Positions 23,634 to 34,745 of a stretch of 64,000 nucleotides of DNA are shown one piece after another. The notes beneath the pieces are model-generated. The model worked only from the letters and a program-made list of their open reading frames with translations. It was not told where the DNA came from and ran no database searches. The DNA comes from Pollenia angustigena (Eukaryota > Arthropoda > Insecta > Diptera > Polleniidae): the NCBI GenBank assembly GCA_930367215.1, contig OV884060.1, forward strand, positions 209,935,253-209,999,252. The letters run 5' to 3'. The first letter of the stretch is position 1; each line of letters starts with the position of its first letter. Position numbers and translations under genes: made by a program.

Positions 23634-24922
23634 AAGGGTGCCGATGTTGATTTTGAATAAAACACAAACTATTTAGGAAATTATTGTAATTTTATTTTAT
23701 TATGATATATTGGTATTACTCAATTATGTATGGAACAAAATATCGGCCAAATGGGCGCCGCGACCAGGGCGGCACACCTCCATCCGATGGTCCAAATTTT
23801 CGATGACCCTGAGGCATAATGGAGGTTCTATGCCGTTAATGTGCCGAATTATCTCCTCCTTTAGCTCTTGAATTGTTGCTGGCTTATCGACGTACACCTA
23901 TTCTTTCAAATAACCCCAAAGAAAAAAGTCCAACGGTGTCAAATCACATGATCTTGGCGGCCAATTGACATCGCCATTACGTGAGATAACACGGCCATCG
24001 AATTTGTTGCGCAAAAGAGCCATTGTTTCGTTAGCTGTGTGGCAAGTGGCACCGTCCTGCTGAAACCACATATCGTCCACATCCATATCTTCCAATTCGG
24101 GCCATAAAAAGTTCGTTATCATCTCACGATAGCGAACACCATTCACAGTAACTGCCTGACCGGCCTCATTTTGGAAAAAATACGGCCCGATGATGCCGCC
24201 AGCCCATAAACCGCACCAAACAGTCACTCTTTGTGGGTGCATTGGTTTTTCGACAATCACTCTTGGATTCTCATTCGCCCAAATGCGGCAATTCTGTTTA
24301 TTGACGAATCCACTGAGGTGAAAATGTGCCTCATCACTGAAGATGATTTTCTTCGAAAATTGATCATCCACTGTTGCCATTTCTTGCCACCATTCTGCCC
24401 ATTCACGACGTTTGGAATGGTCAAGAGGCTTTAGTTCTTGAGCCAATTGCACCTTGTAAGCGTGTAAATGCAAGTCTTTATGCATAATGTTCATCAACGA
24501 CGAGCGTGAGAGGTGCAATTATTGGGCACGACGACGAGTTGAGGTGGATGGCTCTTCAGCCACACTATCGCGAACAGCAGCAATATTTTCTGCAGTACGA
24601 GCTGTACGAGCATGCACTGGTGTTCTCACATCTTCTACAGACCCGGTTTGCTCGAATTTTTCCACGATTTTTGCGATTGTACGCACAATTGGACGATCAA
24701 ATTGACCAAAAAAATCACAAAGTGCACGATATGCATTTTGATTTGAACGCCCATTTTCATAATAAGTCTGGATAACTTTAACACGTTGTTGGATTGTGTA
24801 TCTCTCCATGGTTCAAATTGAATAAGTCTGAAATAGAGAAATGTCAAGTAAAATTCTGAAAAAAACTTGGCGTTTAGGTGTGGTTCACATTAAACATCGG
24901 CCCTTACAATTTAACCACCCTT
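23634..24922 (-). mobile_element. Near-complete mariner element (rosa-like, DD41D)
   Basis: A 1289-bp element with ends AAGGGTG...CACCCTT and a displaced inner repeat CCGATGTT, flanked by TA (23632-23633, 24923-24924). The empty allele of this very site exists in copy A at 15.98 kb, which proves insertion and TA duplication. It encodes a full-length transposase on the minus strand with two nonsense codons. Confidence 0.95.
23724..24809 (-). pseudogene. Mariner transposase, full length, two in-frame stops
   Basis: One continuous frame of 361 codons from ATG at 24809 to TAA at 23724-23726, interrupted only by TAA near 24520 and TAG near 23896. N-terminus: helix-turn-helix region (YTIQQRVKVIQTYYENG ... 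FGQFDRP) typical of the DUF4817-like DNA-binding half. C-terminus: DDE domain with first Asp in IIFSDEAHF, second in WFQQDGATCH and third in LTPLDFFLWG. I count 41 residues between second and third Asp, the spacing reported for the rosa family. A nuclear enzyme that cuts the inverted ends and inserts at TA. This copy cannot make the full protein, but only two single-base changes separate it from an open frame, so it is young or was recently active. Confidence 0.92.
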
Positions 24923-25746
24923 TACTTTGTTACTTTGTTTTTATAACGGGATCTGAATTCTTTCGCTTTGGCGAAAAAAACAAAACAAAAAATTATACTC
25001 TTTCTCTTTTCAACTTTAACTAAAATGATTTACAACATATGTATGTTACTTTGTTTTTGTAAAGGGATCTGAATTCCTTTGCTTTTGCTTGTGCAAAAAA
25101 ACAAAACAAAAAATGTTACTCCTTCTTTTCTCGCTTCTCATAGAAGCGAGTGTGGAAGCCTTCTATGAGCCATTCTTTTGCAGTCACGTAAGAATAGTAA
25201 TTAAATCAAAAAATTTTTTAAGCAGGCCTTTAAAAAGGCCTGAAGTAAGAAGGTCTTCTGAGTTTTCCCGCTGGGATATTATATCGAGGGCCTATATTCA
25301 AAACCCTCTATCTTTGATTTTCACGAAAATGACTTGTTAATGGTAAAATGTTCAGTAAAGCAACCCTCATCTATGGTGTGATTTTCATAACAAACATATT
25401 CTTTTTTGCTGTTTTATTTGCATTTTTGTATTTTCTCTATCTTATACAATTAATTTTTCTGAATGCAAAACCCTCTATCTTTTCTAATAATAAATTTTCA
25501 AATATTTTTTTGAATAACTTGTTCATGCAATGCATGAGTTTTACTATTTTTTGCAAGCTGAACATGAATTTGACATTTTTAATGGTTAATTAAAATAGCG
25601 AAAGCCGATTCTGAACTGGATTATCATTAAAATATCTTGCATGCTTGTTTTTAGAAAATATAATGTCCAAGGCATAAAAATAAATGGTAAAAGTCGGAAT
25701 TTGCTCAAAAAGTGTCTTCTTTTAAAGTGTCATCCGATAGCATGGA

Positions 25747-26116
25747 TGCAAATAATAGGACCAGTCCAAACACGCGTGTAAAGAGTAGTCCACAAGGGAC
25801 CAGGACTAGTCCAAAACTAACCCAAACGTATGGAAAAAACCTGGTCTATTTAACATTACGATGTCCTAGGAGAGGACCATATAACCCACCTTTGGACTAC
25901 TAAGGAGTAGTTTTAAAACTACTCCATGGTATACTCAAGAGGATTAGTTTTGAAGTCGTTTAAAAACGAAAGCATGTCGTTAAAAAACGAAGACATGTCG
26001 TCTCACTACAAGCACTTTTTAACAACGACATGGTCCATGCTTGCATTACATCGGACCAGTCCATGGAGTAGTCCATTTTATCAAAATGGATCAGGTGGTC
26101 CAATTTTATTTGCAGG
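25747..26116 (-). mobile_element. CCTGCAAATAATA MITE, copy 2 (reverse)
   Basis: Reverse complement of 19016-19388 over its whole length, with ends TGCAAATAATAGGACCAGT and CCTGCAAATAAAATTGGACC. Some internal spacer changes. Open frames crossing it are not shared between copies and look accidental. Confidence 0.82.
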
Positions 26117-26181
26117 GATAATTGTCAAAAAATAAGTAATTTATAGGATGTGTAAAATCGTATGTAATTAAGATCTTATTA

Positions 26182-26240
26182 CCCAATAAAAAATGGAGCT
26201 TCCATCAATGGTGATTTGTCCGCGTCGGTATTTGTTTCCT
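26182..26240. mobile_element. TA|CCCAATAAAAAATGGAGC fragment, copy 4
   Basis: Matches the terminal 25 or so bases of the CCCAAT family (CCCAATAAAAAATGGAGCTT) after TA, then diverges. A terminal fragment only. Confidence 0.6.
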
Positions 26241-26398
26241 TTATAATTCATCATTTCAAAACGTATTTCTTATCAGATTCATTGCCAATTACAATTTTCT
26301 CGGATGGTTGTGGCTACCAAAGCCGTAACCATTATTTATCTAATGCTCTATCCAATTTTGTTTGCTAAAAATAATAAAGTTATTGAACAGAAGTTCTT

Positions 26399-27287
26399 AC
26401 ACAGAAAAAAATAATTTTCATATTTGAATACGAAAATCGCATATTTGATAAAAAAAAATTTTTAAATTTTCTGCGATGACGATTTTTGCGGTATTGATAA
26501 AAAAGTTTGTAGGTATAGTTATTGAACTTTTAGTCAACAACCAAGTTTATTGAGTCAATACAAAAAGTTGTTGCTCAAAATAATTTTTTTCAACAAAATG
26601 TTTACGATTTGTTAAAATAAATTGTTGAAAATGTTGAATAAGACCATATTTACATTAGCAATTAACCGCAACTTTCGCATGCAACTTTTTGTTTGTTAGC
26701 AAGAGGTGAAGCGAAGAGAACGGGATTGAAAAAGTTGAAAAAATGCTTGAAAAAAATGTATATGAAAATGTGAAAAGAGTTTCGTAGAAACTACTTTAAA
26801 AGAAAATAGAAAAAAAAACTCGGCGTTAATTGCATAGCTGTAAATGCGGTCTAAATCAAACAAAATGGTTTCTTTATTTAATAATGAAGATGTGCTTAGT
26901 TCCCAATTTTTTTTCTTTTTAAATAAATACACTAAAATTTATTATGGGGGGATAAGCCAGTTCCTATGTTCTTTTCTCTGGTTGCTTAGGCCGGATCACC
27001 AGGAAACCTTTTTCCAAAGACTTTGGCAAAACTAAATATATTATGCAATTAAAACTGTAAAGCGAATGAGACTTTACAAATGGAAAAGAGTTGTAAAAAT
27101 ACTGTATTTACTTTGATTCAAATATTTTTTTTTATTGAACATATAGAAATATTTAATTATTTCATTATTAAATATGTTTGATTTGATAAATTTTTTCATT
27201 GAATCAAACAAAAAGTTTATTGACCTTAAATTTAATTTTCAACAAACTGTGTTGTTAAAATTTTTCTTGAGATATTTTTTTCTGTGT
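26399..27287. mobile_element. ACACAGAAAAAAATA inverted-repeat element
   Basis: ACACAGAAAAAAATAAT at the left and ATATTTTTTTCTGTGT at the right are inverted. Interior repeats TTTGATT/AATCAAA motifs on the right and contains a degraded copy of the hammerhead-bearing element at about 26900-27072. No target duplication found. Confidence 0.5.
26900..27072 (+). mobile_element. Degraded copy of the hammerhead-bearing retroelement
   Basis: Matches the 22.4-kb copy around GGTTGCTTAGGCCGGATCAC and GGATAAGCC. Its core on the minus strand reads CTGGTGA with broken stem II pairing, so any ribozyme here should be dead. Confidence 0.65.
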
Positions 27288-27424
27288 AGAGAAAGGCCAT
27301 ACGCAAATGCCCATGCTAAGATAGAGATTAAGTTGAAAAATCAATCTAAAGTTTAGATTGATTTTTAGATTCTAAACACTTGCCAATCGATTCCGTTGCT
27401 TATTTAAGATCTCTTTTATATCTT

Positions 27425-27638
27425 TCAGATGGTAGCGTAAAATATAAAATAAATTTTGATACAGATCACATTGATCTTCCTGTTCGTAGAAAATATTGAA
27501 CCAAAACCTCTATATTCTGCTCCACTTTCAATTCAACTAAATAAGTGGAAGAATTTGCGAGATTTGAAGAGCGTTATACCACCGGAATACCATTATTTGT
27601 ACGATCATTTACACCAATCCAACTGGAAACAAACTTAA
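27425..27638 (+). pseudogene. Unrecognised protein-coding remnant (C-terminal exon-like)
   Basis: After TATCTTTCAG, which resembles a splice acceptor, a frame gives SVKYKINFDTDHIDLPVRRKY, and after one frame change PLYSAPLSIQLNKWKNLRDL followed by a stretch ending SNWKQT and stop. The composition is protein-like rather than satellite-like, with a plausible compact C-terminus. I do not recognise the family. Its position inside a transposon nest suggests a transposon-encoded protein. The frameshift means it is dead. Confidence 0.4.
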
Positions 27639-29667
27639 AAAAGCAAAAACAAAAAAAAAATTGTTGCTATAACTTTTTGTTTAATATTGTTAATTGTTAA
27701 GTTTTTTTTATCTTATGTTGTATTATTCAGAGTACGAAAACAAACAAAACGAAACGTTTGCTTTCGTTTTGTTTTGTTCTTTGCAGTGAGTAAAACAAAA
27801 CCAAAACAATGATAATGATTGTGCCATTTTGTTTTGTATTATTTTTGCTCGTGAGCGCAAATTGTACTTTAATATAAACGTACACAGCTGGAAAAGAAAA
27901 AGAGTAAGAGCAATATTGAAACATTCGGAGAAAAAACGTTTGACAAACGTTTGGTAATTGATTTACTCACTATTATTGTTTCTAAGTGAAATAAAAAGGG
28001 AGGTTTTTAGGTTTTTTTGTTTTTATTAATGCTTATTTTGACTACCATAGTAATTAAAAAAAAACAAACTAAATTAAATAAAAAGTAATTCAAAGAAAAA
28101 AGAATAAAAAACAACGTAACAAATCATTTTTTGGACGAGGCTTGTCGATTTTACTCTTGTTATGCCACTACAAAAACCAAACAAGAACTAAATCAATTAT
28201 TCAAAACAAAACGTTTCTCTATCTGTTTTGTACTCAGATGTACGATTGTAAGGGTAAATTAAATAATGCAGATGAGCAGTGTGACCCTTTTAGCATTTAA
28301 ACTTCTAAATTTGGCATTATTTACTTTGATTTAGCAGCGAATTTTTCAAATAGCATTTCGCATTCTTTTCAGCAGTTTTGTAATATTTTTTTAGCATTAT
28401 TTAGCATTTTTTAATCTTAAAAATTTTATATACTGCTATTTCACAATAAAACTTATCTCTTCTATTTTGTCATTTATACGTTTATACAAATGTATAATGA
28501 TAGCAACCCTGTTTGCTCCAAAAAAAATTAAAGAAGAAATGGTAGATTTTACTACAGAAGAAATAACGGTTTTGGAACAGCAATGGCAATAGCTGAATGC
28601 ATACGAATTGATGAACCAAAGTTCAACTATTGAATTCTGGATAGGTGTTTAGAATATGATGAACACAGATCATATCCTAATGGCATTTTGGCCAACACTT
28701 TGGAAATTAAGGAAAACTATTCATATATGTAATTGTGTGTTTAATGTGTAATTAAATTTACTGAAAATGCTGTTGAATAGCTTTCTATGTTTTCAATGAC
28801 AATTTTTGTTTTTACTTATATTTTGCATTAAATAATATATATCTGTGGCAATAAATAATAATGGCTTAAGTTAACTTAAGTGTTTATAATTTTATTACAT
28901 ATTCTTATTATCTTCTTCAAGATCTATGAAGCAGCTAAAAAATGCCATTATTAATAAAACTATACGCATTAATATTTTAACTTTCACAGTTTAACACACA
29001 ATTCATTTTATACGAAACCCCTAACATCTCAAATCACGAAATTTCGACTTTAGCCATTATTATTTATTGCCTCAGATATGTAGGTATGTATATCGTTACC
29101 TAAAACGCAAAAAACCCTATCTATAATTTTGAAAATTTTACAAAAAACCATTTAAAATGTTAAAATTATTAATCGCCTTAAACTGTTTATAATTTATGTT
29201 TCTTCTACTTTTCTTGTAAAACCTAAAGGCCCAACCATAATATGCATAGCCTTGCTTAACCTACTGTAAAAAATTAACAAAAAGCCTCTCAAATGTATTT
29301 AAAAAAACAAAATCAAAAAACATTTTATTTCGTACGGTATGTGCGATCAGTTTCGCACTTTGCTTAAGCAAATGACAGTTTCATAAAACTTAACAAAAAT
29401 TTTCTTTAAGTTCAATATGGTTTGCCTCATATGCTTTACATGTATTAGTACATTTGCTTAAGCCAACTTAAGCACATTACGGTTGCGCACTAACAGTTTT
29501 TTTTTTTTTACAGTTGACAATGTTGCATATTTTGCAAACTGTAGGTTAGGGCTTTAAGCGTTTATCATGTAATATTTTGTAGATATGGCCTTTTGTTTTT
29601 TTGGTTAAAAAAACCGCTAACTTTTGACAAACTAATGAATTGTTTTTATTAAATAAATCTATGTATG

Positions 29668-30089
29668 TATATCTGTGGCATTTTGTCAAAACAACTTTAG
29701 GCCCCTATTACGGTTGAGTTGTAATAAATACAACTGGTTGTGATCAGTTGTAATTTTTGTTATGTTTTTGTTCACCGAAATTTAGCAAAGTTGTAAACCA
29801 TAATACAAAAATTAAGATATTACAACTCAACTGAGTTGAGTTGTAAACCGTAATAGGGTCCTTAAGTCGAGAAAGATAGCAAACAAGTTTTTTAAAAAAA
29901 TCTCGGTGAAAAAATCATTTTTATCAAATAATAAAATTAACCAAAATTAAAGAAAAATTTCGTTTATAATACAAACATTTGAAAACGTAAACAAAAATGC
30001 TTTTCGAATGAAAATTCGTATGACTTACAACATTTTTTTTAACTTTTTAAATTTGACTTAAGATGTTTTGTCGAAATGCCACAGATATA
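29668..30089. mobile_element. TATATCTGTGGCATTTTG inverted-repeat element
   Basis: TATATCTGTGGCATTTTGTC at 29668 and its inverted copy ending near 30089 continue into CAAAACAACTT(T)AAGTC / CAAAACATCTTAAGTC, about 36 bp once the inner MITE is removed. A further TATATATCTGTGGCA end lies at 28836. Solitary related ends occur at 60093-60123 and 61318-61345. Confidence 0.65.
29700..29861. mobile_element. Harbinger-type MITE, 162 bp, TTA duplication
   Basis: Ends GGCCCCTATTACGGTT and, inverted, GGACCCTATTACGGTT with TTA on both sides (29697-29699, 29862-29864). Interior has AGTTGTAA/TTACAACT repeats. The 3-bp TWA duplication fits PIF/Harbinger. It interrupts the terminal repeat of the 29668 element. 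Confidence 0.8.
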
Positions 30090-30876
30090 ATTTTTTTTAT
30101 GTTAACGTCCTTTTATTTTAAAGAAATATAATATTTTCAGGAAAGTAATGTATAATTCATTCATTAAAATGATACAATTATTTAAGAAAATGTAGCATTT
30201 TTTTAGCATTTTCAAATTTTATTTTTAGCATTTTTAGCATTGTTTTAATCCCCATTTAGCATCCAATTTTCTGTTAGTTGTGGCCACACTGCAGATGAGT
30301 GGAAAGCCAATTGTTTCGTTTTCTCTCTTTGACACTTGAAAAGTTTTTGTTTTGGTTTTGCTCATGTACAATACAATTTAAAAATGTTGAATAGTTTTGT
30401 ACATTTTGCAAACGTTTGCGAAATGTTTTGTTTGTTTTCATACTCTGGTATTATTAGCCATTATCTTCAATAAGCCTCGTTAAACACTGACAAATGGCAT
30501 AAATACATTCAAAATAATTTTTTTTTTATTAAAATGCAAAACCCTCTATCTTTTCATTTTCATACATACATATTGAATATTTTTGAGAAGCAAAACCCTC
30601 ATAAGGCCTCCAATAATGCAAAATTTTATGAACCAATTACCTGTGAGATTCAATAGTAGATTTCAAAAGTATTGTAGAATACCGAATTTTCATAACTCAA
30701 GTAATACGCGAAAAAACTGTTTTATGGCTCTCCTGAAAAGTTGTGTTTTTTAAGATAGAGGATTTTGAATATAGGTCCTCGATATACATAATATTTTATA
30801 TATTTTTTGAGTTGTTTCCCTTTCATAAATATTGAAACAAAACGAAACAAAACAGCACAAAACACTAACCTTAAAC

Positions 30877-31730
30877 GGTGGGGTGTCACAAAGCCATAGG
30901 ACATAAAGCCATATGGCGTCAAGTCGCATTCCATTGAGACATAAGGGCATATGCCATTAAGTCTCAATATAATGGGACTTAACGCCATAAATTTTTTCCG
31001 TAAAATGAGACATAAAGCCATATTTTTGATAATGATTGTATTTCACCCTATTTCATGTAGAAAATGCTTTGTTGTTTCATGTCGCCCTGTTTTATGTCAA
31101 AAATGGCGGTATGAACTAAGTCCCCAATGAATTAACTCCCCAAACCCAAAATGAACAAAGCCCCTAAATTTGGGGACGTCGTTCATATATGGAAAAAACC
31201 CGAAAAAGCTACGCTAACAAGTGCTTCTCTGCATAGCCGGCCTTCGGCCGGACGCAATGATTTTCTCCTCTATGGTATAACAAACACCGGCTTCGCTAAC
31301 TAAAGCTTCTCTGCGTAAACGGCCTTCGTTCGGAAACAAGACAGATTTAAGAAGCTTTACTTAGCGAAATCGGTACTTGTTATACCATAAAGGAGAAAAT
31401 TCTTGCGTCCGCCAAAAGGCCGGCTATACAGAGAAGCTTTAGTAAGCGAAGCCGGTGTTTGTTATACCATGGAGGAGAAAATCCTTGCGCCCGGCCGAAG
31501 GCCGTCTATACAGCGAAGATTTAGTTAGCGAAGCAGGTCTTTGTTATACCATATAAGCATTTGTAACGCAACACATCAAATGGGACATAACACCATAATG
31601 GCTTTATGTCCCATTCCACTAAAATTGATATGAGACTTAAGGCCATATCAAAATTATGTCTTTATGTCCGTTTGGATTGAGACATAAAGCCATTATGGCT
31701 TTATGTCCTATGGCTTTGTGACACCCCACC
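30877..31730. mobile_element. Inverted-repeat element with 8-bp duplication and GC-rich internal hairpin
   Basis: Perfect 8-bp duplication CCTTAAAC (30869-30876, 31731-31738). The terminal inverted repeats are identical over 37 bases, starting GGTGGGGTGTCACAAAGCCA. ACATAAAGCCAT motifs recur inside both ends. The centre (31195-31560) is GC-rich and itself inverted. No transposase. hAT or MULE derivative. Confidence 0.9.
31195..31560. repeat. GC-rich inverted repeat units (GGCCTTCGGCCGG / GTTATACCAT)
   Basis: Units containing CTTCTCTGCATAGCCGGCC, then CTATGGTATAACAAACACCG, appear twice forward (from 31215 and 31300) and then twice inverted (about 31350-31440 and 31440-31550). The block could form a long hairpin. 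It stands out in base composition from its AT-rich host element. Confidence 0.75.
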
Positions 31731-31915
31731 CCTTAAACAACTTAAAAGAGACAACACAAAATAAAAACATGCATATTTATATTTTTTTTTTTGGTTTTGC
31801 AGTCAGAAACTGGGACAAAACGTGGACGCCGACAATGTTTTTCCATTCGCATTTAGATTTTTTTTCCAAAAAAAAAACTAGGTGCAGTGAGCGCGAACAA
31901 GGGGAGCGTGCTCAC

Positions 31916-33211
31916 TAGTGTTATCAGCCGATTAAGAATAATTCGATTAATGGATCAAACAAACCGAAATTCTTGTTCGATTAATTTTAAAATGGCGATT
32001 TTCGAATAATGAATAAATCGATAAACTTATGTCGATTAATCGAACAATTTTTCTTGTTAAAAAATAAATAAAAGCATAGAATTTGATTTATTCTGATACG
32101 TTTTTAATGATTAAATAAAGGGGGCTCCAACCAAAACGCCCGATGTTAATTGTAAATAAAACATAATGTTTTCAGAGAATATTTTTTATTGTTGTAGATA
32201 GATTTATGACAACTATGTTTGAAACAAAATATCGGCCAAATGCTCGCAATGTCTACAGTGGCATACATACCTCTTTCCGATGGCCCATATTTTCAATGAT
32301 TCTGAGACGAAATTAAGGTTCTATATCGTTAATGTGCTGAATTATCTTATCCTTTACCTCTTGAATTATTCTTGGCTTATTGACGTACAATTTTTCTTTT
32401 AACACGACCATTGAATTTGTCGCGCAAAATAACGTAAAAGAGTTGGAACCACATGCATATCTTCCATGTTCATATCCTCAATTTCTGGCTACAAGAAGTC
32501 CGTTATCATATCGTGATATCGAACACCATTGTCGAAGAAATGCGGCCCGATGACGCCATCAGCCCATCAACGAGCTGCGTGAGCATGCATAGCTATTTTC
32601 ACATTTCCTACAGACCCGGTTTGCTGAAATTAACGCACAATTCACCCGACTGTGGACACATTCAGTCGAAATGGAAAGGTACACAATTGAGCAGCGCGTT
32701 ATGATTGTTGAAGGCTTTTACGAAAATGGGCGTTCAATTGTGTACCTTTCCATGATTGAATTTGTCAAACACTAAAACAGAGAAATGTCAAATTAAGTTT
32801 GTCAAAAAATTTACAATAAAGTGCGACTCACAATTAACATCGTGCATTATGGTTGGACCATCCTTTAAAAAAATCTAGAAAAGTTAAAAAATATTGTAGC
32901 CATAGCCCTGATTGTAATTAATCTCAATGTTAAGTAAGCAAAACCCATGTAAAGTACTCATAGTATTTCAAAAATGTATTTTATGTTCTTATTAAACAAA
33001 TATTTGACAAGCAATTATAAACATAACGAAGATAGTTGTAGATGAATGGAATGGTATCAATTTAAAAAACGTAAATTTTTTGTAATAATAATACTTTTTA
33101 TTCGTTATTCTCATCGATTAATCGAATAATTTTTTAGATTTAATCGAACGAACAAAAACAATTATTTGAAATATTCGAACAAAGTTGAAAGGCGAATAAT
33201 TGACAACTCTA
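31916..33211. mobile_element. hAT-like element with CGATTAATCGAA subterminal repeats, split by mariner
   Basis: Perfect 8-bp duplication GTGCTCAC (31908-31915, 33212-33219). Ends TAGTGTTATCA and, inverted, TAGAGTTGTCA. ATTCGATTAATCG-type repeats sit near both ends. A 748-bp mariner relic (32118-32865) is inserted inside. Confidence 0.9.
32118..32865 (-). mobile_element. Deleted mariner (rosa-like) relic
   Basis: Ends AAGGGGGCTCCAACC and, inverted, AAGGATGGTCCAACC, continuing to GATGTTAATTGT on both, with TA flanks (32116-32117, 32866-32867). The minus strand holds scattered transposase pieces (complement of ATCGGCCAAATG, GTGCTGAATTATCTTATCC) and an N-terminal MERYTIEQR remnant near 32670. 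Large parts of the DDE domain are deleted. Confidence 0.85.
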
Positions 33212-33219
33212 GTGCTCAC

Positions 33220-33935
33220 CAAGGTTTAATGGAAATTTAAAGAATTTATCAAGAATTTTGAGACAAAAGCAAGCTGGGAGTGTATTGCTGGACTCTTAAA
33301 CGTGAAACCGAACCAACAAAATACAAACGACCTTCAAATAACGCCATTCACTTTTGGAAATTCATTGATTTTTGTTGAGTAAAATATATATCTATTTTCG
33401 TACTTTTCTATGAATGAATGATAATTTCATTCGAGTCACTGCGCTAAATAAATATTTTTAAACAATTGTTGCATATTCGGATACATGACATCCTGAACAG
33501 TACTAAGACAAGCAAAGTCATCTGTTGACAAGCTTCGAAAATTAACTTACATGTATGTATATGTACTACCAAAATGATTTTCAAATATTTTCCTATTAAT
33601 GATTTTAAAAAATTCCAAATTTTACATATAAGAAAAACGGTTACCGCTCTTATTTAAGTTGGTATGTAAAAGAAGTGAAAACTTGCATTTCACGTCAAGC
33701 GGAGTGAGAAAAGCGGTTTTATTTTAAGAGATTTTTTGAGATAATGAATGATTTTTTTTTTTATTTCAAAAAAAAACCAATTGAAAATATATAAAAATTT
33801 TCTAATACTAACAAAAGTCAGTGTTACTTTACAATGAGGATTTAAGTAAGTCAATTTGAGGATTTTCGAAACATTTTTTTGGCAGCTGTGGTGAATGCTG
33901 TTACTTTGTCATTCGCTTGAATTTTCGATATTGTA
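33220..33935. other. No recognised gene
   Basis: AT-rich without open frames of note, arrays or inverted ends that I can define. Confidence 0.5.
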
Positions 33936-34467
33936 TATGGGCATTTCCGTCAAAAGGTCTACCGTGACCGAAAATTTAAAAGTTATTAAAAGCTGATTAT
34001 TTTACGATATTGTTTTAGAGAAATATTTAGATTTTACTAATTTTATAAACTTACTAATAAATTTGTTCAATTAGATGAACATTCAGACTGCAAAGTTGTG
34101 CAAACGTAATTTCTTGTATGTGAGAATGTTTTATTGTATGTTTTCTTTAATATTTATCTTTCTGAAAAGAGGTGATATTTGATCAAAATTATTCCCACGA
34201 CAAATTCTGAAAGTCGTTTGACTAAAAAATTTTGCCAGGTTTCGCTGAATTACGCCTTTTTATACATGGCGACAAAAACTACTTCTATTTTTACTTCTTT
34301 TGCCATTAGCTTTGGCCTAGAATCGCGCCCTCCATAAACTTTAGCATAGATAACAGTGCTTTAATTTAAGTGCTATAATTAAAGGGATAAGAGAACGTAA
34401 AAATATTTTTTGTTTAAAATGTTATTACATTTTTGTTGCGTACGACTGTCACGTTCAACACTTTGGA
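33936..34467 (+). repeat. Dispersed repeat of unknown class, copy 1
   Basis: From GGGCATTTCCGTCAAAAGGT to CACGTTCAACACTTTGGA this sequence is matched in reverse by 45578-46327. Shared landmarks include GACTGCAAAGTTGTGCAAAC, CTAGAATCGCGCCCTCCAT and GATAACAGTGCTTTAA. It has neither inverted ends nor a tail, so class is unresolved. Confidence 0.75.
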
Positions 34468-34745
34468 ATTATCCATATGTTATTCGCCATATTATTTCTT
34501 TATTGTTCAATAAGTGGCCAAATTCTTTCAATTAAATTATGGCGCAACTCTTATAAAATAAAAAACCAAACCTTTAAAACAAAACAACATCATATATTGT
34601 TGCCAACACATTTCACAGTATATTTCGTTGTACAATAAAAATTAAGAGGATTTTGATTCTTGCCAATATATTGTGCCACCAACGAATATCACATACACAT
34701 CGGCGATATAATTGTACAATGCGAAAATTGATCAATTATCATAGA

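Larger units (their letters stand above)
22974..25275. mobile_element. TA/AT|CCCAGCGGG element, long subfamily, copy B (split by mariner)
   Basis: Same inverted ends as copy A (CCCAGCGGGAAAA, TTTTCCCGCTGGG), flanked by AT at 22972-22973 and 25276-25277. Sequence is closely similar to copy A until 23633, resumes at 24925, and is therefore split by the 1289-bp mariner. Without the mariner and its duplicated TA it is about 1011 bp. Confidence 0.92.
28277..30291. mobile_element. hAT-like element, nested, with TTTAGCATTT subterminal repeats
   Basis: Perfect 8-bp duplication CAGATGAG (28269-28276, 30292-30299). Ends CAGTGTGACC and, inverted, CAGTGTGGCC. TTTAGCATT repeats cluster within 220 bases of each end. 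The interior is noncoding and contains further inverted-repeat elements at 28838-30089. Confidence 0.9.
27728..30447. mobile_element. hAT-like element, outer, carrying a nested hAT-like element
   Basis: Perfect 8-bp duplication GTATTATT (27720-27727, 30448-30455). Ends CAGAGTACGAAAACAAACAA and, inverted, CAGAGTATGAAAACAAACAA. Near both ends GTTTTGTTTT/AAACGTTTG motifs recur. Removing the inner insertion (28277-30291 plus 8 bp) leaves about 697 bp without transposase. Confidence 0.92.
25281..30785. mobile_element. Large composite interval bounded by ATATCGAGG inverted ends
   Basis: ATATCGAGGGCCTATATTC at 25281 and its inverted near-copy ending at 30785 match over about 34 bases with two differences. 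Just inside both ends lies GCAAAACCCTCTATCTTTTC (25464-, 30536-). The 5.5 kb between holds at least four later insertions (25747-26116, 26399-27287, 27728-30447 and those nested in it). The original element may have been about 1 kb. No clear target duplication, so two separate fragments remain possible. Confidence 0.5.
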
